DNA of 64,000 bases, taken from contig JAGYLP010000002.1 in the NCBI GenBank assembly GCA_018401015.1, positions 62,001-126,000 of the forward strand, written 5' to 3'. The notes beneath the pieces are model-generated. The model was given only the letters and a program-made list of their open reading frames with translations. It had not been told where the DNA came from and ran no database searches. Made by a program: the position numbers and the translations under genes. How positions within the stretch are numbered: the first letter of the stretch is position 1; each line of letters begins with the position of its first letter. This document shows positions 8,520 to 17,900 of the stretch, in pieces. Origin of the DNA: Bacteroidales bacterium (GTDB lineage Bacteria; Bacteroidota; Bacteroidia; Bacteroidales; M50B96).

Positions 8520-9326
8520 ATGACGTATCAGGAAATTTTCGAGAAGCTCTGGGAGGATTATACCAACCATAACCCAGCGGTTAAGAATGTGTATGATTTG
8601 TTCGTTTCGCACGGAGAAGAGGTGGTAAACGACCATATTGCTTTCCGGACTTTTAACGACGAGCGTATTGGAATCGACAAACTTGCGGAAGTATTTAAAA
8701 AGGTCGATTATGCTCAATCGGGCGAATATTTTTTCCCGGAAAAGAAGTTGCGTGCCTTGCATTTTGAGCACGAACTCGATGTGAATGCACCCCGAGTCTT
8801 TATCAGCGAATTGCAGGTAGAGCAATTCAGCGAATCCTTTCAGCAAATTGTAAAAGAGACCATCGATCGAATCCCTGAGAAGATGCTGCAGTCCGATAAA
8901 TTGATTTATTCCGGAACGGTTTGGGGCGATGTGTCTTACGAAACCTACGAAGCCTTACGAAAAGAATCGGAGTATGCTGCCTGGCTGTATGCATTCGGGT
9001 TCCGAGCCAATCATTTCACCATAAGTGTAAACCATTTGAAGAACTTTACCGAGATCGCTTCGGTAAATCAACTTTTAAAAGAAAATGGATTTCTGATTAA
9101 CGATTCCGGTGGCGAAATTAAAGGGAGCAAAGAGCAGTTCCTCCAACAATCGTCGATCAAGGCTGGCATCATTAATTTCCCCTTTGTAGAAGGGAATCAG
9201 TTTATTCCGGGTTGTTATTATGAGTTTGCAAAGCGTTATCCAACCAGCTCAGGTGAGTTGTATGGAGGCTTCATTGCCGATTCGGCAAATAAAGTATTTG
9301 AAAGTACCGATTTTCGTAAAGCCTAA
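8520..9326 (+). CDS. DUF1338 protein, probable 2-oxoadipate dioxygenase/decarboxylase (HglS-like)
   Basis: A 268-residue protein of the DUF1338 family (VOC-like fold). Predicted metal ligands are H39 in NDHIAFRTF, H165 in FRANHFTISVN and E235 in PGCYYEFAKRYP; R43 follows H39 with the H-x3-R spacing known from Pseudomonas HglS. The C-terminal GGFIADSANKVFEST is a family hallmark. Characterised members are Fe(II) enzymes that turn 2-oxoadipate into D-2-hydroxyglutarate with loss of CO2, in lysine breakdown. The next gene, 21 bases on, encodes a large FAD/Fe-S dehydrogenase of the kind that oxidises D-2-hydroxyglutarate, which supports this assignment. The protein is shorter than HglS, so substrate remains an inference. 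Confidence 0.82.
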   Translation: MTYQEIFEKLWEDYTNHNPAVKNVYDLFVSHGEEVVNDHIAFRTFNDERIGIDKLAEVFKKVDYAQSGEYFFPEKKLRALHFEHELDVNAPRVFISELQVEQFSESFQQIVKETIDRIPEKMLQSDKLIYSGTVWGDVSYETYEALRKESEYAAWLYAFGFRANHFTISVNHLKNFTEIASVNQLLKENGFLINDSGGEIKGSKEQFLQQSSIKAGIINFPFVEGNQFIPGCYYEFAKRYPTSSGELYGGFIADSANKVFESTDFRKA

Positions 9327-9347
9327 CCATAACTTCCCCCATTTTGC

Positions 9348-12272
9348 ATGCACATGGAATTGGATACGGTAGAACTCGATTTTACACCGCTTGTTTCGAC
9401 AACGACTGGTGAGCTATTTACCGATAAGAAAACACGATTGCTATACGCCACCGATGCTTCGGCTTACCGCGAAGTGCCGGTGGCTGTTTTTTTGCCCCAA
9501 AATGAAGCGGATATTCTTCAGATCATCGACTTTGCCATTCGAAATAAAGTAGGACTAATTCCTCGGACAGCTGGAACATCGCTCGCCGGTCAGGTGGTTG
9601 GCAAGGGTATCGTGGTGGATGTGTCGAAGTATTTTACTCAAATTCTGGAGCTAAATGTGGAAGAAAAATGGGTTAGGGTACAACCCGGTGTTATCCTCGA
9701 CGAACTGAATCAAATCCTGGCTCCCCATGGCCTATTTTTCGGTCCGGAAACATCCACCAGCAATCGGTGTATGATTGGGGGAATGCTTGGGAATAATTCC
9801 TGTGGAGCGCATTCGCTCGTTTATGGAAGCACCCGCGACCATACACTGGAGGTTAAAACCATTTTAAGCGATGGATCCCGTGCTCATTTTAAACCCCTCG
9901 AAGACGAGGAGCTGCAGCTGAAATTAGTTGCCGAAGGATTGGAGGGACAAATTTACCGGGAGATGCATCGAATTTTATCCGATCCGGAGAATCAAACTCG
10001 GATAAGCCAGGAGTTTCCGCATCCTGAGATCAAGCGAAGAAATACGGGCTATGCACTCGATTTGCTATTGAAACAAAAACCTTATCGGCCTGAAGGTGGA
10101 CCCACGAATTATTCGGCCTTATTGGCCGGTTCGGAGGGAACGCTTGCTTTCACGACGGAAATCAAATTGAATCTGGTTCCACTTCCTCCTACTCATAAAT
10201 TGTTGTTGGCCGTTCATCTAAATTCCCTGCGAGAAGCAATGGAAGCCAACTTGATAGTGCTGAAGCATAGGCCGGTGGCAATCGAATTGATGGATAAAGC
10301 CATCATGGATCTCACCAAAGAAAACATTGCTCAAAATAAGAATCGATTCTTTGTGGAAGGAGATCCGGCTGCATTGCTTTTGGCCGAGTTTGCCGGGAAT
10401 AGCCCGGAAGCTATCCGCCAACAAGCTCAGCAATGCATTGAGTCGCTCCAACAAGCAGGCTATGGTTACGCCTACCCGCTTATTGAGCATGAGCAAATAA
10501 AACAGGTGTGGGAGCTGCGCAAAGCGGGTCTCGGGGTTTTGGGGAATATGCCGGGCGATGCTAAACCTGTCCCCGTAATAGAAGATACTGCAGTTCGCCC
10601 CGAAGATTTGCCGGCATACATGGAAGAGTTTAATACCATGCTGCAGCAGTTTGGAAAGGAGTGCGTGTATTATGCGCACATTGCAACCGGCGAACTTCAT
10701 TTGCGGCCTGTGCTCAACCTGAAAGATCCGGAGGAGGTGAAGCTGTTTCACGAAATTGCTCTGGAAAGTGCCAAGCTGGTTAAAAAGTACCGTGGTTCAT
10801 TGAGCGGAGAACATGGCGATGGACGTCTTCGAGGTCAGTTCATTCCCTTGATGGTGGGAGAGGAAAATTATCAACTCATTAAGCAAGTGAAATCCATTTG
10901 GGATCCGAACGGATTGTTTAATCCGGGTAAGATTGTGGATACACCTCCCATGAATACTTCCTTGCGTTACGATCCCGGTAAAGAGGTTAAGCCGATTCAA
11001 ACCTACTTTAGCTTTGCCAAGGATATGGGCATTTTGCGCGCTGCAGAAAAATGCAATGGAACGGCTGCTTGCCGTAAAACCGAAGAGACGGGAGGAACCA
11101 TGTGTCCGAGTTACATGGGAACACGCGACGAGAGTGCAACCACCCGCGCCAGAGCAAACGTTTTACGCGAATTCCTCACCAATTCGGAAAAAGCCAACCC
11201 CTTCGATCATAAGGAGATTTACGAAGTAATGGATTTATGCTTGTCCTGTAAAGCATGTAAATCGGAATGCCCCAGCAGCGTTGATGTGGCCAAGTTGAAA
11301 GCTGAATTTTTGCAGCATTACTACGACGAACATTTTATTCCTATTCGCACTCGACTGATTGCTTATTTGCCTAAAATACATCGAATTACAGCCTACTTTC
11401 CTGCTTTGAGCAATTTCTTTCTACGTCAAGCCTGGCTGCGCTCGCTCATCGGGTTTGCTCCTAAGCGAAACCTTCCTCCCCAGCAAAAGGAAAGTTTGCA
11501 ACGTTGGTTTAGAAAGAAGAAGGCTGCGCTTACATCTACCGGTCGGAAAGTGTATTTATTTAACGATGAGTTTACCAATTTCCTTGATACGGATATTGGT
11601 ATCAAAACCATTTTATTATTGGAGCGATTAGGATACGAAGTGAGCATTCCGCCTGTGTCGGAGTCGGGTCGAACTTATTTTAGTAAAGGCTTGGTTCGCA
11701 CTGCGCGCGGTATTGCCCGCAAGAACGTTGAGGTGTTGAGTCCGCTCATTTCCGACGAACACCCTTTATTGGGTATCGAACCATCGGCCATTTTGAGTTT
11801 TCGCGATGAGTATCCGGAAATAGTGGGCGACGAGATGGAAGGAAATGCTCGTGAACTGGCTAAGCATACGTTCATGGTCGATGAATTCCTTGCCAAAGAA
11901 TTTGCCGCAGGTCGCATTGATCGGGAGCTGTTTACCGACTCCGAGAAAGAGATTAAGCTGCACGGCCATTGTCAGCAAAAGAGTATTGCCAGCGTACAAC
12001 CTACGGTACAAATGCTAAGCATTCCGAGTAATTATCGGGTAAAAGTAATTCCTTCGGGTTGTTGCGGGATGGCCGGCTCCTTTGGCTATGAAAAGGAGCA
12101 TTACGATTTGTCGATGAAAATTGGTGGGCTTGTGCTGTTTCCTGCTGTTAAGCGTACCGCAGGTAAGGCTACTATTGCTGCTCCGGGAACGAGTTGTCGC
12201 CATCAAATTATGGATGGTACCGGAGTTAAAGCACAACACCCTGTTGAAATCTTATTCGACGCATTGCGATAA
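9348..12272 (+). CDS. FAD- and Fe-S-binding 2-hydroxyacid dehydrogenase, YdiJ/D-2-hydroxyglutarate dehydrogenase type
   Basis: A 974-residue three-part enzyme. Residues about 30-250 form a PCMH-type FAD-binding domain (PRTAGTSLAGQ; GGMLGNNSCGAHSL). Residues about 270-540 form the FAD-oxidase C-terminal domain ending LSGEHGDGRLRG and FNPGKIVD. Then come ferredoxin-like clusters: C569-x5-C575 with a further TMCPSY, and CLSCKACKSECP near residue 631. The C-terminus carries cysteine-rich CCG motifs (HGHCQQK near 873; PSGCCGMAGSFGYE near 905). This is the architecture of E. coli YdiJ, a D-2-hydroxyglutarate dehydrogenase. Adjacent to the DUF1338 gene, it likely regenerates 2-oxoglutarate. D-lactate or another D-2-hydroxyacid is the alternative. 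ATG 9354 is a possible second start. Confidence 0.85.
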   Translation: MHMELDTVELDFTPLVSTTTGELFTDKKTRLLYATDASAYREVPVAVFLPQNEADILQIIDFAIRNKVGLIPRTAGTSLAGQVVGKGIVVDVSKYFTQILELNVEEKWVRVQPGVILDELNQILAPHGLFFGPETSTSNRCMIGGMLGNNSCGAHSLVYGSTRDHTLEVKTILSDGSRAHFKPLEDEELQLKLVAEGLEGQIYREMHRILSDPENQTRISQEFPHPEIKRRNTGYALDLLLKQKPYRPEGGPTNYSALLAGSEGTLAFTTEIKLNLVPLPPTHKLLLAVHLNSLREAMEANLIVLKHRPVAIELMDKAIMDLTKENIAQNKNRFFVEGDPAALLLAEFAGNSPEAIRQQAQQCIESLQQAGYGYAYPLIEHEQIKQVWELRKAGLGVLGNMPGDAKPVPVIEDTAVRPEDLPAYMEEFNTMLQQFGKECVYYAHIATGELHLRPVLNLKDPEEVKLFHEIALESAKLVKKYRGSLSGEHGDGRLRGQFIPLMVGEENYQLIKQVKSIWDPNGLFNPGKIVDTPPMNTSLRYDPGKEVKPIQTYFSFAKDMGILRAAEKCNGTAACRKTEETGGTMCPSYMGTRDESATTRARANVLREFLTNSEKANPFDHKEIYEVMDLCLSCKACKSECPSSVDVAKLKAEFLQHYYDEHFIPIRTRLIAYLPKIHRITAYFPALSNFFLRQAWLRSLIGFAPKRNLPPQQKESLQRWFRKKKAALTSTGRKVYLFNDEFTNFLDTDIGIKTILLLERLGYEVSIPPVSESGRTYFSKGLVRTARGIARKNVEVLSPLISDEHPLLGIEPSAILSFRDEYPEIVGDEMEGNARELAKHTFMVDEFLAKEFAAGRIDRELFTDSEKEIKLHGHCQQKSIASVQPTVQMLSIPSNYRVKVIPSGCCGMAGSFGYEKEHYDLSMKIGGLVLFPAVKRTAGKATIAAPGTSCRHQIMDGTGVKAQHPVEILFDALR

Positions 12273-12290
12273 AGGGGCAGCAGCTTTTGT

Positions 12291-12298
12291 TAATTTTG
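12291..12298 (+). promoter_or_regulatory. -7 element (TAATTTTG)
   Basis: TAATTTTG matches TAnnTTTG and ends 28 bases before the ATG at 12327. It lies just after the stop of the dehydrogenase gene, so the epimerase-like gene may have its own promoter. No good -33 element was found. Confidence 0.4.
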
Positions 12299-12326
12299 CA
12301 CCAGCGAAAAAAGAGATAATCCAGAT

Positions 12327-13193
12327 ATGAAGATTGCAATTAGTGGGGCAAGTGGGTTTTTAGGTAAGGAGTTAGGAGCCTATTATGAAAATTTGGGATT
12401 CGATGTTGTCAGGCTTTCCCGAAAGCATTTTCGATCGAATATTCATGATTTCAAGGAGCATCTGCGAGGTGTAGATGTGTTGATTCATTTATCGGGGGCT
12501 GTCATTTTTAAACGATGGACTTCGTCGTATCGGAAGGAGTTATACGAGAGTCGCTTGGGAACCTTGGAGAAACTTCATACTGCATTGAAGCTGATAAAAG
12601 AGCGTCCTAAACTGATTTTAGCTGCATCGGCTGTGGGCTTGTACAGCAAGGACGATCATCGGCATACCGAAGAGGTGCACGTTGTAGGCGACGACTTTTT
12701 AGGTCAGTTGGTAAAAGCCTGGGAGGACAAGGCGAACGAGTTGAATGAGCTTGAAAATATGCGGGTGGTTAATTTGCGATTCGGCGTTGTTTTAGGTCGA
12801 AAAGCGGCTGCCTTTCGAAAGTTAGTGCTGCCTTTTAAGCTAGGAGTGGGCGGAAAGCTAGGGACTGGGAATCAGCCCTTTTCCTTTATTCATGTCGACG
12901 ATGTGAAAGACATTACCATGTTTTTCATCCAGCGAAAAGATTTATCCGGCCCGTTCAACCTAGTGGCTCCGGAGATAGTCAGTAACAAAGAATTCGCTCA
13001 GAAGATAGGACGGATTCTCCGTCGCCCTTCTTTTTTGCCGGTGCCCCGTTGGGCATTGTGGCTTTTAAAGGGCAAAGCTTCCACCATTCTTACCAAAGGA
13101 TCCAAAGTATATCCGGGAAGGCTATTGAAGGAGGGCTATGAATTTAAATATTCTACGGCCGATGCAACGTTAGAAGATTTGCTGAACAAGTAA
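12327..13193 (+). CDS. TIGR01777-family NAD(P)-dependent epimerase-like protein (YfcH type)
   Basis: A 288-residue Rossmann-fold protein. It opens with the dinucleotide loop ISGASGFLGKEL, has VDVLIHLSGAVIFKRWT near residue 50 and SRLGTLEKLHTAL, then AASAVGLYSKDD, and the late FSFIHVDDVKDITMFF and FNLVAPEIVSNKEFA patterns that define the TIGR01777 (YfcH) group of extended short-chain dehydrogenases. The C-terminal DUF1731-like part ends in a YPGRLLKEGYEFKY stretch. The substrate of this family is unknown; in cyanobacteria and plants relatives act in cell division and plastid function. It follows the dehydrogenase by 54 bases and is convergent with rdgB. Confidence 0.85.
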   Translation: MKIAISGASGFLGKELGAYYENLGFDVVRLSRKHFRSNIHDFKEHLRGVDVLIHLSGAVIFKRWTSSYRKELYESRLGTLEKLHTALKLIKERPKLILAASAVGLYSKDDHRHTEEVHVVGDDFLGQLVKAWEDKANELNELENMRVVNLRFGVVLGRKAAAFRKLVLPFKLGVGGKLGTGNQPFSFIHVDDVKDITMFFIQRKDLSGPFNLVAPEIVSNKEFAQKIGRILRRPSFLPVPRWALWLLKGKASTILTKGSKVYPGRLLKEGYEFKYSTADATLEDLLNK

Positions 13194-13212
13194 TTCGGCC
13201 GGATTAATCGGA

Positions 13213-13794
13213 TCAGGCTTGCTTATTCAGAAACTCCACTAATTTGGCTACAGCTAATCCGCGATGGCTAATTTTGTTTTTCAGCTCGAGCGGCATTTCA
13301 GCAAAACTTTGATTGTAGCCTTCCGGTTGAAAAATGGGGTCGTACCCAAAGCCCATTTCCCCGCGAGGTTCCGTCAAAATGCATCCTTTTACTTTTCCTT
13401 CGAATTGGTGTTCTTTCCCCTTGTAAATTAAGGAGATGATGGTGCGAAATTGCGCTTTTCGATTCGTTTGGCCTTTCATTTCGCGTAGGGCTTTGGCCAC
13501 ATTGTCGGAATAGCTGCAGTGTGGTCCTGCCCAACGGGCCGAAAATACCCCCGGCTCTCCATTCAAGGCGTCGATCTCCAGACCGGTATCGTCGGCAAAA
13601 CAATTCAAATTGAATTGGGAAGAAGCAAACTCCGATTTTGCCCGCGCATTTTCTTCTAAGCTTGGGTAAGGCTCTGGGATTTCTTGGTGAAATTCCAGAT
13701 CGTCGAGGCTGATTAGTTCATAAAATTGATTGTTGAGTGCTTGCTTAATTTCTTCAATCTTATGTTTATTATGTGTGGCAAATAGAATTTTCAT
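13213..13794 (-). CDS. rdgB: Non-canonical purine NTP pyrophosphatase (RdgB/HAM1)
   Basis: A 193-residue HAM1-family protein of normal length. The signature residues are in ILFATHNKHKIEEIK (substrate phosphate site), LEENARAKSEF, FADDTGLEIDALNGEPGVFSARWAG in two parts near residues 65-90, and GFGYDPIFQPEGYNQSFAEM with the closing KISHRGLA. The enzyme hydrolyses dITP, XTP and ITP to monophosphates so that they do not enter DNA or RNA. It is cytoplasmic and stands alone between the convergent epimerase-like gene and the upstream universal stress protein gene, whose terminator lies between them. Confidence 0.95.
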   Translation of the reverse strand: MKILFATHNKHKIEEIKQALNNQFYELISLDDLEFHQEIPEPYPSLEENARAKSEFASSQFNLNCFADDTGLEIDALNGEPGVFSARWAGPHCSYSDNVAKALREMKGQTNRKAQFRTIISLIYKGKEHQFEGKVKGCILTEPRGEMGFGYDPIFQPEGYNQSFAEMPLELKNKISHRGLAVAKLVEFLNKQA

Positions 13795-13856
13795 GGTAAA
13801 AGAATTAATGTTTGAGATAGCAACCTACATGCTTTGTTCGATACAAAGATGATGGT

Positions 13857-13892
13857 AAAAAAAAAGATGAACTTGAAGGAAGTTCATCTTTT
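13857..13892 (-). terminator. Strong intrinsic terminator of the universal stress protein gene
   Basis: A perfect 13-bp stem (13862-13874 with 13880-13892, 5-base loop) is followed on the minus strand by a run of about nine T. It starts 10 bases after the stop of the minus-strand gene that ends at 13902. Confidence 0.85.
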
Positions 13893-13901
13893 ATCTTAAG
13901 C

Positions 13902-14759
13902 TTAATTGAATCCGCCTGATTTGGTAAGGTCGGTTCTGGGGTTGACACACATAACCGAGATTCTAGCATCGTTGAAGATGATTTTTTGTTCTTCAGCTCC
14001 CAGTAAAAAGTCTTGAAGGTTAATCTCTTTGGTTATCATGATTAGAATGAGGTTGGTATTGATTTCTTTGGCAAAGCGGATGGTTTCCTCTGCAAAGTTT
14101 TTCCCTTTTTCGGCATAATGCACTTCGAATTCCACTCCTTTTTCGGTGAGGTATTTTCGGGCAAAGTTTAAGTTTCCGATGGTCCGTTTTTTAAGGAGTT
14201 CGTCGCTATGAGTTGCGGTTAGGATTACTATGCGGGAACCAAAGTTTCTCGACATGTAATTGGCCCAGATTAGTTTTTCCTTGGTTTCCAGTTTGTGGTC
14301 GATTGGGAAAACGATGTCGTTGTCCTTGCGATATTGATACGGACCGGATACCATAATGAAGGGGATTTTAGAACCTGCCATTACTTTGAGGGCTCTTGAT
14401 CCGGTAAAACGTTGAATACCTTTGAATTCATGAATGCCCATGATAACTAATCTGGCGTCGAGTTCGTCGGAAATGGTATTGATGGTTTCGTAAAGATGCC
14501 CAAGGCGAGCAATGAATTTAGGCCGTTCCTGGTATTTTTCAAAAGTTTGATCGCTCAATTCCTGCAAGCGCTCGGTAGCTTTTTCCACTTCCTGGATTTT
14601 GGATGCCTCGGAGGTGAACATGCTTCCTTCGTCCACGATGTGAACTAAGGTGTAATCGGTATTTAGAATACGAGATAATCGAACGGCTAAGTCGATTGCA
14701 TATTGAGATACCTCGGTAAAATCGCAGGGGACTACAATGGTTTTCTTGCTAATGGTCAT
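13902..14759 (-). CDS. Universal stress protein, two tandem UspA domains
   Basis: A 285-residue protein made of two UspA-like halves. The first begins KTIVVPCDFTEVSQYAIDLAVRL and ends with VIMGIHEFKG...GSRALKVM and IPFIMVSG; the second covers residues about 150-275 with ILTATHSDE and LILIMITKE. The classical ATP-binding GxxG(x9)GS/T is only partly kept (GSRALKVMAGSKIPFIMV), so nucleotide binding is uncertain. Tandem Usp proteins are common in Bacteroidota and act in stress survival in the cytoplasm. It is transcribed away from the large cyclase gene; the two share a 208-base intergenic region that shows no full promoter match. Confidence 0.88.
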   Translation of the reverse strand: MTISKKTIVVPCDFTEVSQYAIDLAVRLSRILNTDYTLVHIVDEGSMFTSEASKIQEVEKATERLQELSDQTFEKYQERPKFIARLGHLYETINTISDELDARLVIMGIHEFKGIQRFTGSRALKVMAGSKIPFIMVSGPYQYRKDNDIVFPIDHKLETKEKLIWANYMSRNFGSRIVILTATHSDELLKKRTIGNLNFARKYLTEKGVEFEVHYAEKGKNFAEETIRFAKEINTNLILIMITKEINLQDFLLGAEEQKIIFNDARISVMCVNPRTDLTKSGGFN

Positions 14760-14967
14760 CGGATCTAAAACTTATAAGTTAGAAGAACGTGCGTAAATAG
14801 AGTTGAAGTAAAGCATTGAATTATTGCAGAAAAAAAGGCCTTTGTTGGTATAACAAATCGAAGGAAGATAAGCTTCGTTGACTCGTTTCTTCATACAGTT
14901 AAAAGCAATAATATCTTTATCTTTAGCATTCACTTAAACTGCTTCAAAATAGGCAAATTGTTTTATC

Positions 14968-17900
14968 ATGGCAAAATTTATTGATTCAAAAAATACAGGC
15001 TTGTTTTGGGTTGGATTTTGGGCAATTATTCTCTTGTCCTTGCCCGTAAACCTGTTTGCCACCAACGTAAAACAAGGTATTCCCTTTATCCGGAATTTCA
15101 GCCCTTTTGAATATGCCAGTGAGAATCAGAATTTTTCGATGCTGCAGGACGATCAGGGTGTGAGCTATTTCGGCAACCAGAATGGTATTCTCATCTACGA
15201 TAAACTGGAGTGGCAGCATTTGAATTTGCCCGGATTTCCGCGTCTCGATCGGACTCCTTCCGGCCGAATCTATGTAGGCGGCTTCAATGAATTTGGATAC
15301 CTCGAAACGGCGAAAGGGAAACCTTATCTCGTCTCCTTAAAAGATAAATACCTCAAAAAGGAAGACTTTGGACTGATTGTGAATGTTGTCTGTTCCGACG
15401 AAAATGTCTTTTTCGAAAGTACCGATAAACTCTTTTTATTTCACCACCAGTACATTCAGCTAATCGATGCAAAGCGATCCGGCATTGTTGTTTTTAAAGC
15501 GAATAACCAAGTCTTCATAAATCATTCGACCAAAGGGCTTTGCTTTTTTAAAGATAATCGGGTGCAGGAAATTCCGGGAGGCAATTTCTTCATGGAAAAA
15601 CAAATTGTCGATGTGTTTTTCTGGAATGGTGGATATTATATCCGAACCGAAGAAGATGAGCACTTCTGGTTCTTCGATGGAGTTGGTTTTAAGCCGATTG
15701 AAAGTAAAGCCGATGGTTTTTTGTCGGATCACGAGTATTCTCATGCCACGGTTTTGTTTAACGGCGATTTGGCTATAGGAACAAAAGGGAATGGTATTCT
15801 TTTGCTGAACAGGAAAGGGGAGATAACCAAACACATCAACAAAATCAATGGACTGGCCGATGAGTTTGTTAACTTTCTCTATGCCGATAAGTACGGAAAC
15901 TTGTGGGCCTGTTTGCGAAATGGAATCAGTCGAATTGAATATCCTTCCCCCTTCAGTTATTTTAATACCAGAAATGGATTCGAGGGCGGAGTGTTCACTT
16001 TTATTCGAAAAAATAATTTTTTGTATGCAGGGACCGATAACGGGGTGTATGCCTGTTGTTTAGAAGATACCACCCGCTTGCCATCCTTAAAGAATCTATC
16101 ATCCAACTTTTCTCTTTTACCCTTCATGGTCGGGATTGCCTATCAATTTGTGGAGTCTGAGGATGAATTGCTCTTGGCTGCTTCCAAAGGCGTGTATCGA
16201 CTAAAAGATCGTAAGCTAGAACTCCTGGCTCCTTACCCGGCTCGGGTGCTCCTTCCTTTAAAACACTTTCCGGATTATTTCCTTCTCGGTAGCGATAATG
16301 GATTGCAGCTGCTTCATCGTCAGGGGGACGAATGGTTTGAAATAGCGGCCGACTTTGGAATCAATGGTACGGTTCAGTTCATCGAAGAAGACGACCTCGG
16401 AAACGTTTTTGTAAGTACCAGTTTTTATGGATTATACCGAATTCAGTTTCATCCTGAACACTTCCCGCAATACAGCCTCACGAATTATAAAGAGCAAGGC
16501 TACCTCGGCAACGAACACGGTCTTACTACCATTCTTAAGTCGGGCAACGAAATCCTGTTTTATACTGAATTAGGGCTATTCCGCTTTGAGCAAAGCCCGG
16601 ATTTTACCGGATTCGTATCGCTTGTTCGCCCCAATTTTCCCGTTAATAACCCCCAAATTCTAAACGTACTGAACGATAATACCGGAGGTGTCTATTTTTT
16701 GCTGAGTTCCGATTTGTTGAAAGAAAATAAGCTGGTGGCTACGCGATTTTTGTCGAATGGGAATTTTGAATCATTCGATTACATCCCCGTAGGAAGAATG
16801 AATAACTCCTCGATCGAAACCATTTACATCGACGATTCGCTACGCTGGATAGGAGGGAGCGAGGGGCTTTTGCGCTTCAATCAGGCGTTTAACCAGGCAC
16901 TTATCGACTCGGGGCCTATGCTTGTTAAAAAACTTCGTTTGCAAAACGATAGCATTATCGATATCCCCGTTGGCTATCGTTTTTCTGGCGAAAGAAAAGA
17001 TTTTTTCGACCTTAACCATACTCAAAATAGTTTCAGAATTCAATTTGTTTCCCCTCCTAGCATTGCCGGCCAATCGCATCAGTATCGGTACTGGATGGAA
17101 AATTACGAAGTTGATTGGTCGCCCTGGTCGTCGCTGCACGAAAAGGATTACATTAAACTGAACCCCGGAAAGTATATTTTTCATGTCCAGGGGCGTGACT
17201 TGTTTGGTCGGGAAACGGAGGTTTTTTCCTTGGGAATCATGGTTAAACCTCCCTTCTACTTCACCACTTTTGCTTTAGCGGTTTACGTTATCCTGTTAGT
17301 TAGTTTCCTCTATACCATCATTACCGTTCGATCGTACTTTGTCGCGAAGGAAAGGATTGAACTGGAACGGGAAATTAAAGAACGAACCGATAAATATGTG
17401 AAGGAGAACGAGCGGTCGGAAGATTTGCTGTTGAATATGTTGCCGTCGGAAATCTCCAAAGAGCTTCGGCTTAAGGGGAAAATTTCTACCAGTAAATACC
17501 GAATGGTTACGGTAATGTTTATGGATATTCAAGGTTTTACGAGAATTTCTGAAGTGCTTGAACCGGATTTGCTTGTGGCTAAGTTGGATGAGTTTTTCCA
17601 TGCAGTTGACGGAATCATCGAAAAATATCACCTCGAAAAGATTAAAACGATTGGAGATGGATACATGTGCGCCGGAGGTGTGCCGGTGAAAAATAAAACC
17701 AACCCAATTGAAATGTTACTCGCAGCTCTCGAGGTACGCGAATACATCAAAGGTTTTAAGTTCGATGAGTCGAAAACACCTGCACTCGATTGGGGCTTGC
17801 GTATCGGTGTTAATACCGGCCCGGTTATCGCCGGTTTAATTGGCGATAAACGCCTTTCCTACGATATTTGGGGAATCACCGTGAATAACGCCAGTCGCCT

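Noticed and set aside
10218-10751. 177-codon minus-strand open frame inside the FAD/Fe-S dehydrogenase gene
   Set aside because: Antisense to a well-conserved catalytic domain, and no family pattern in the translation.
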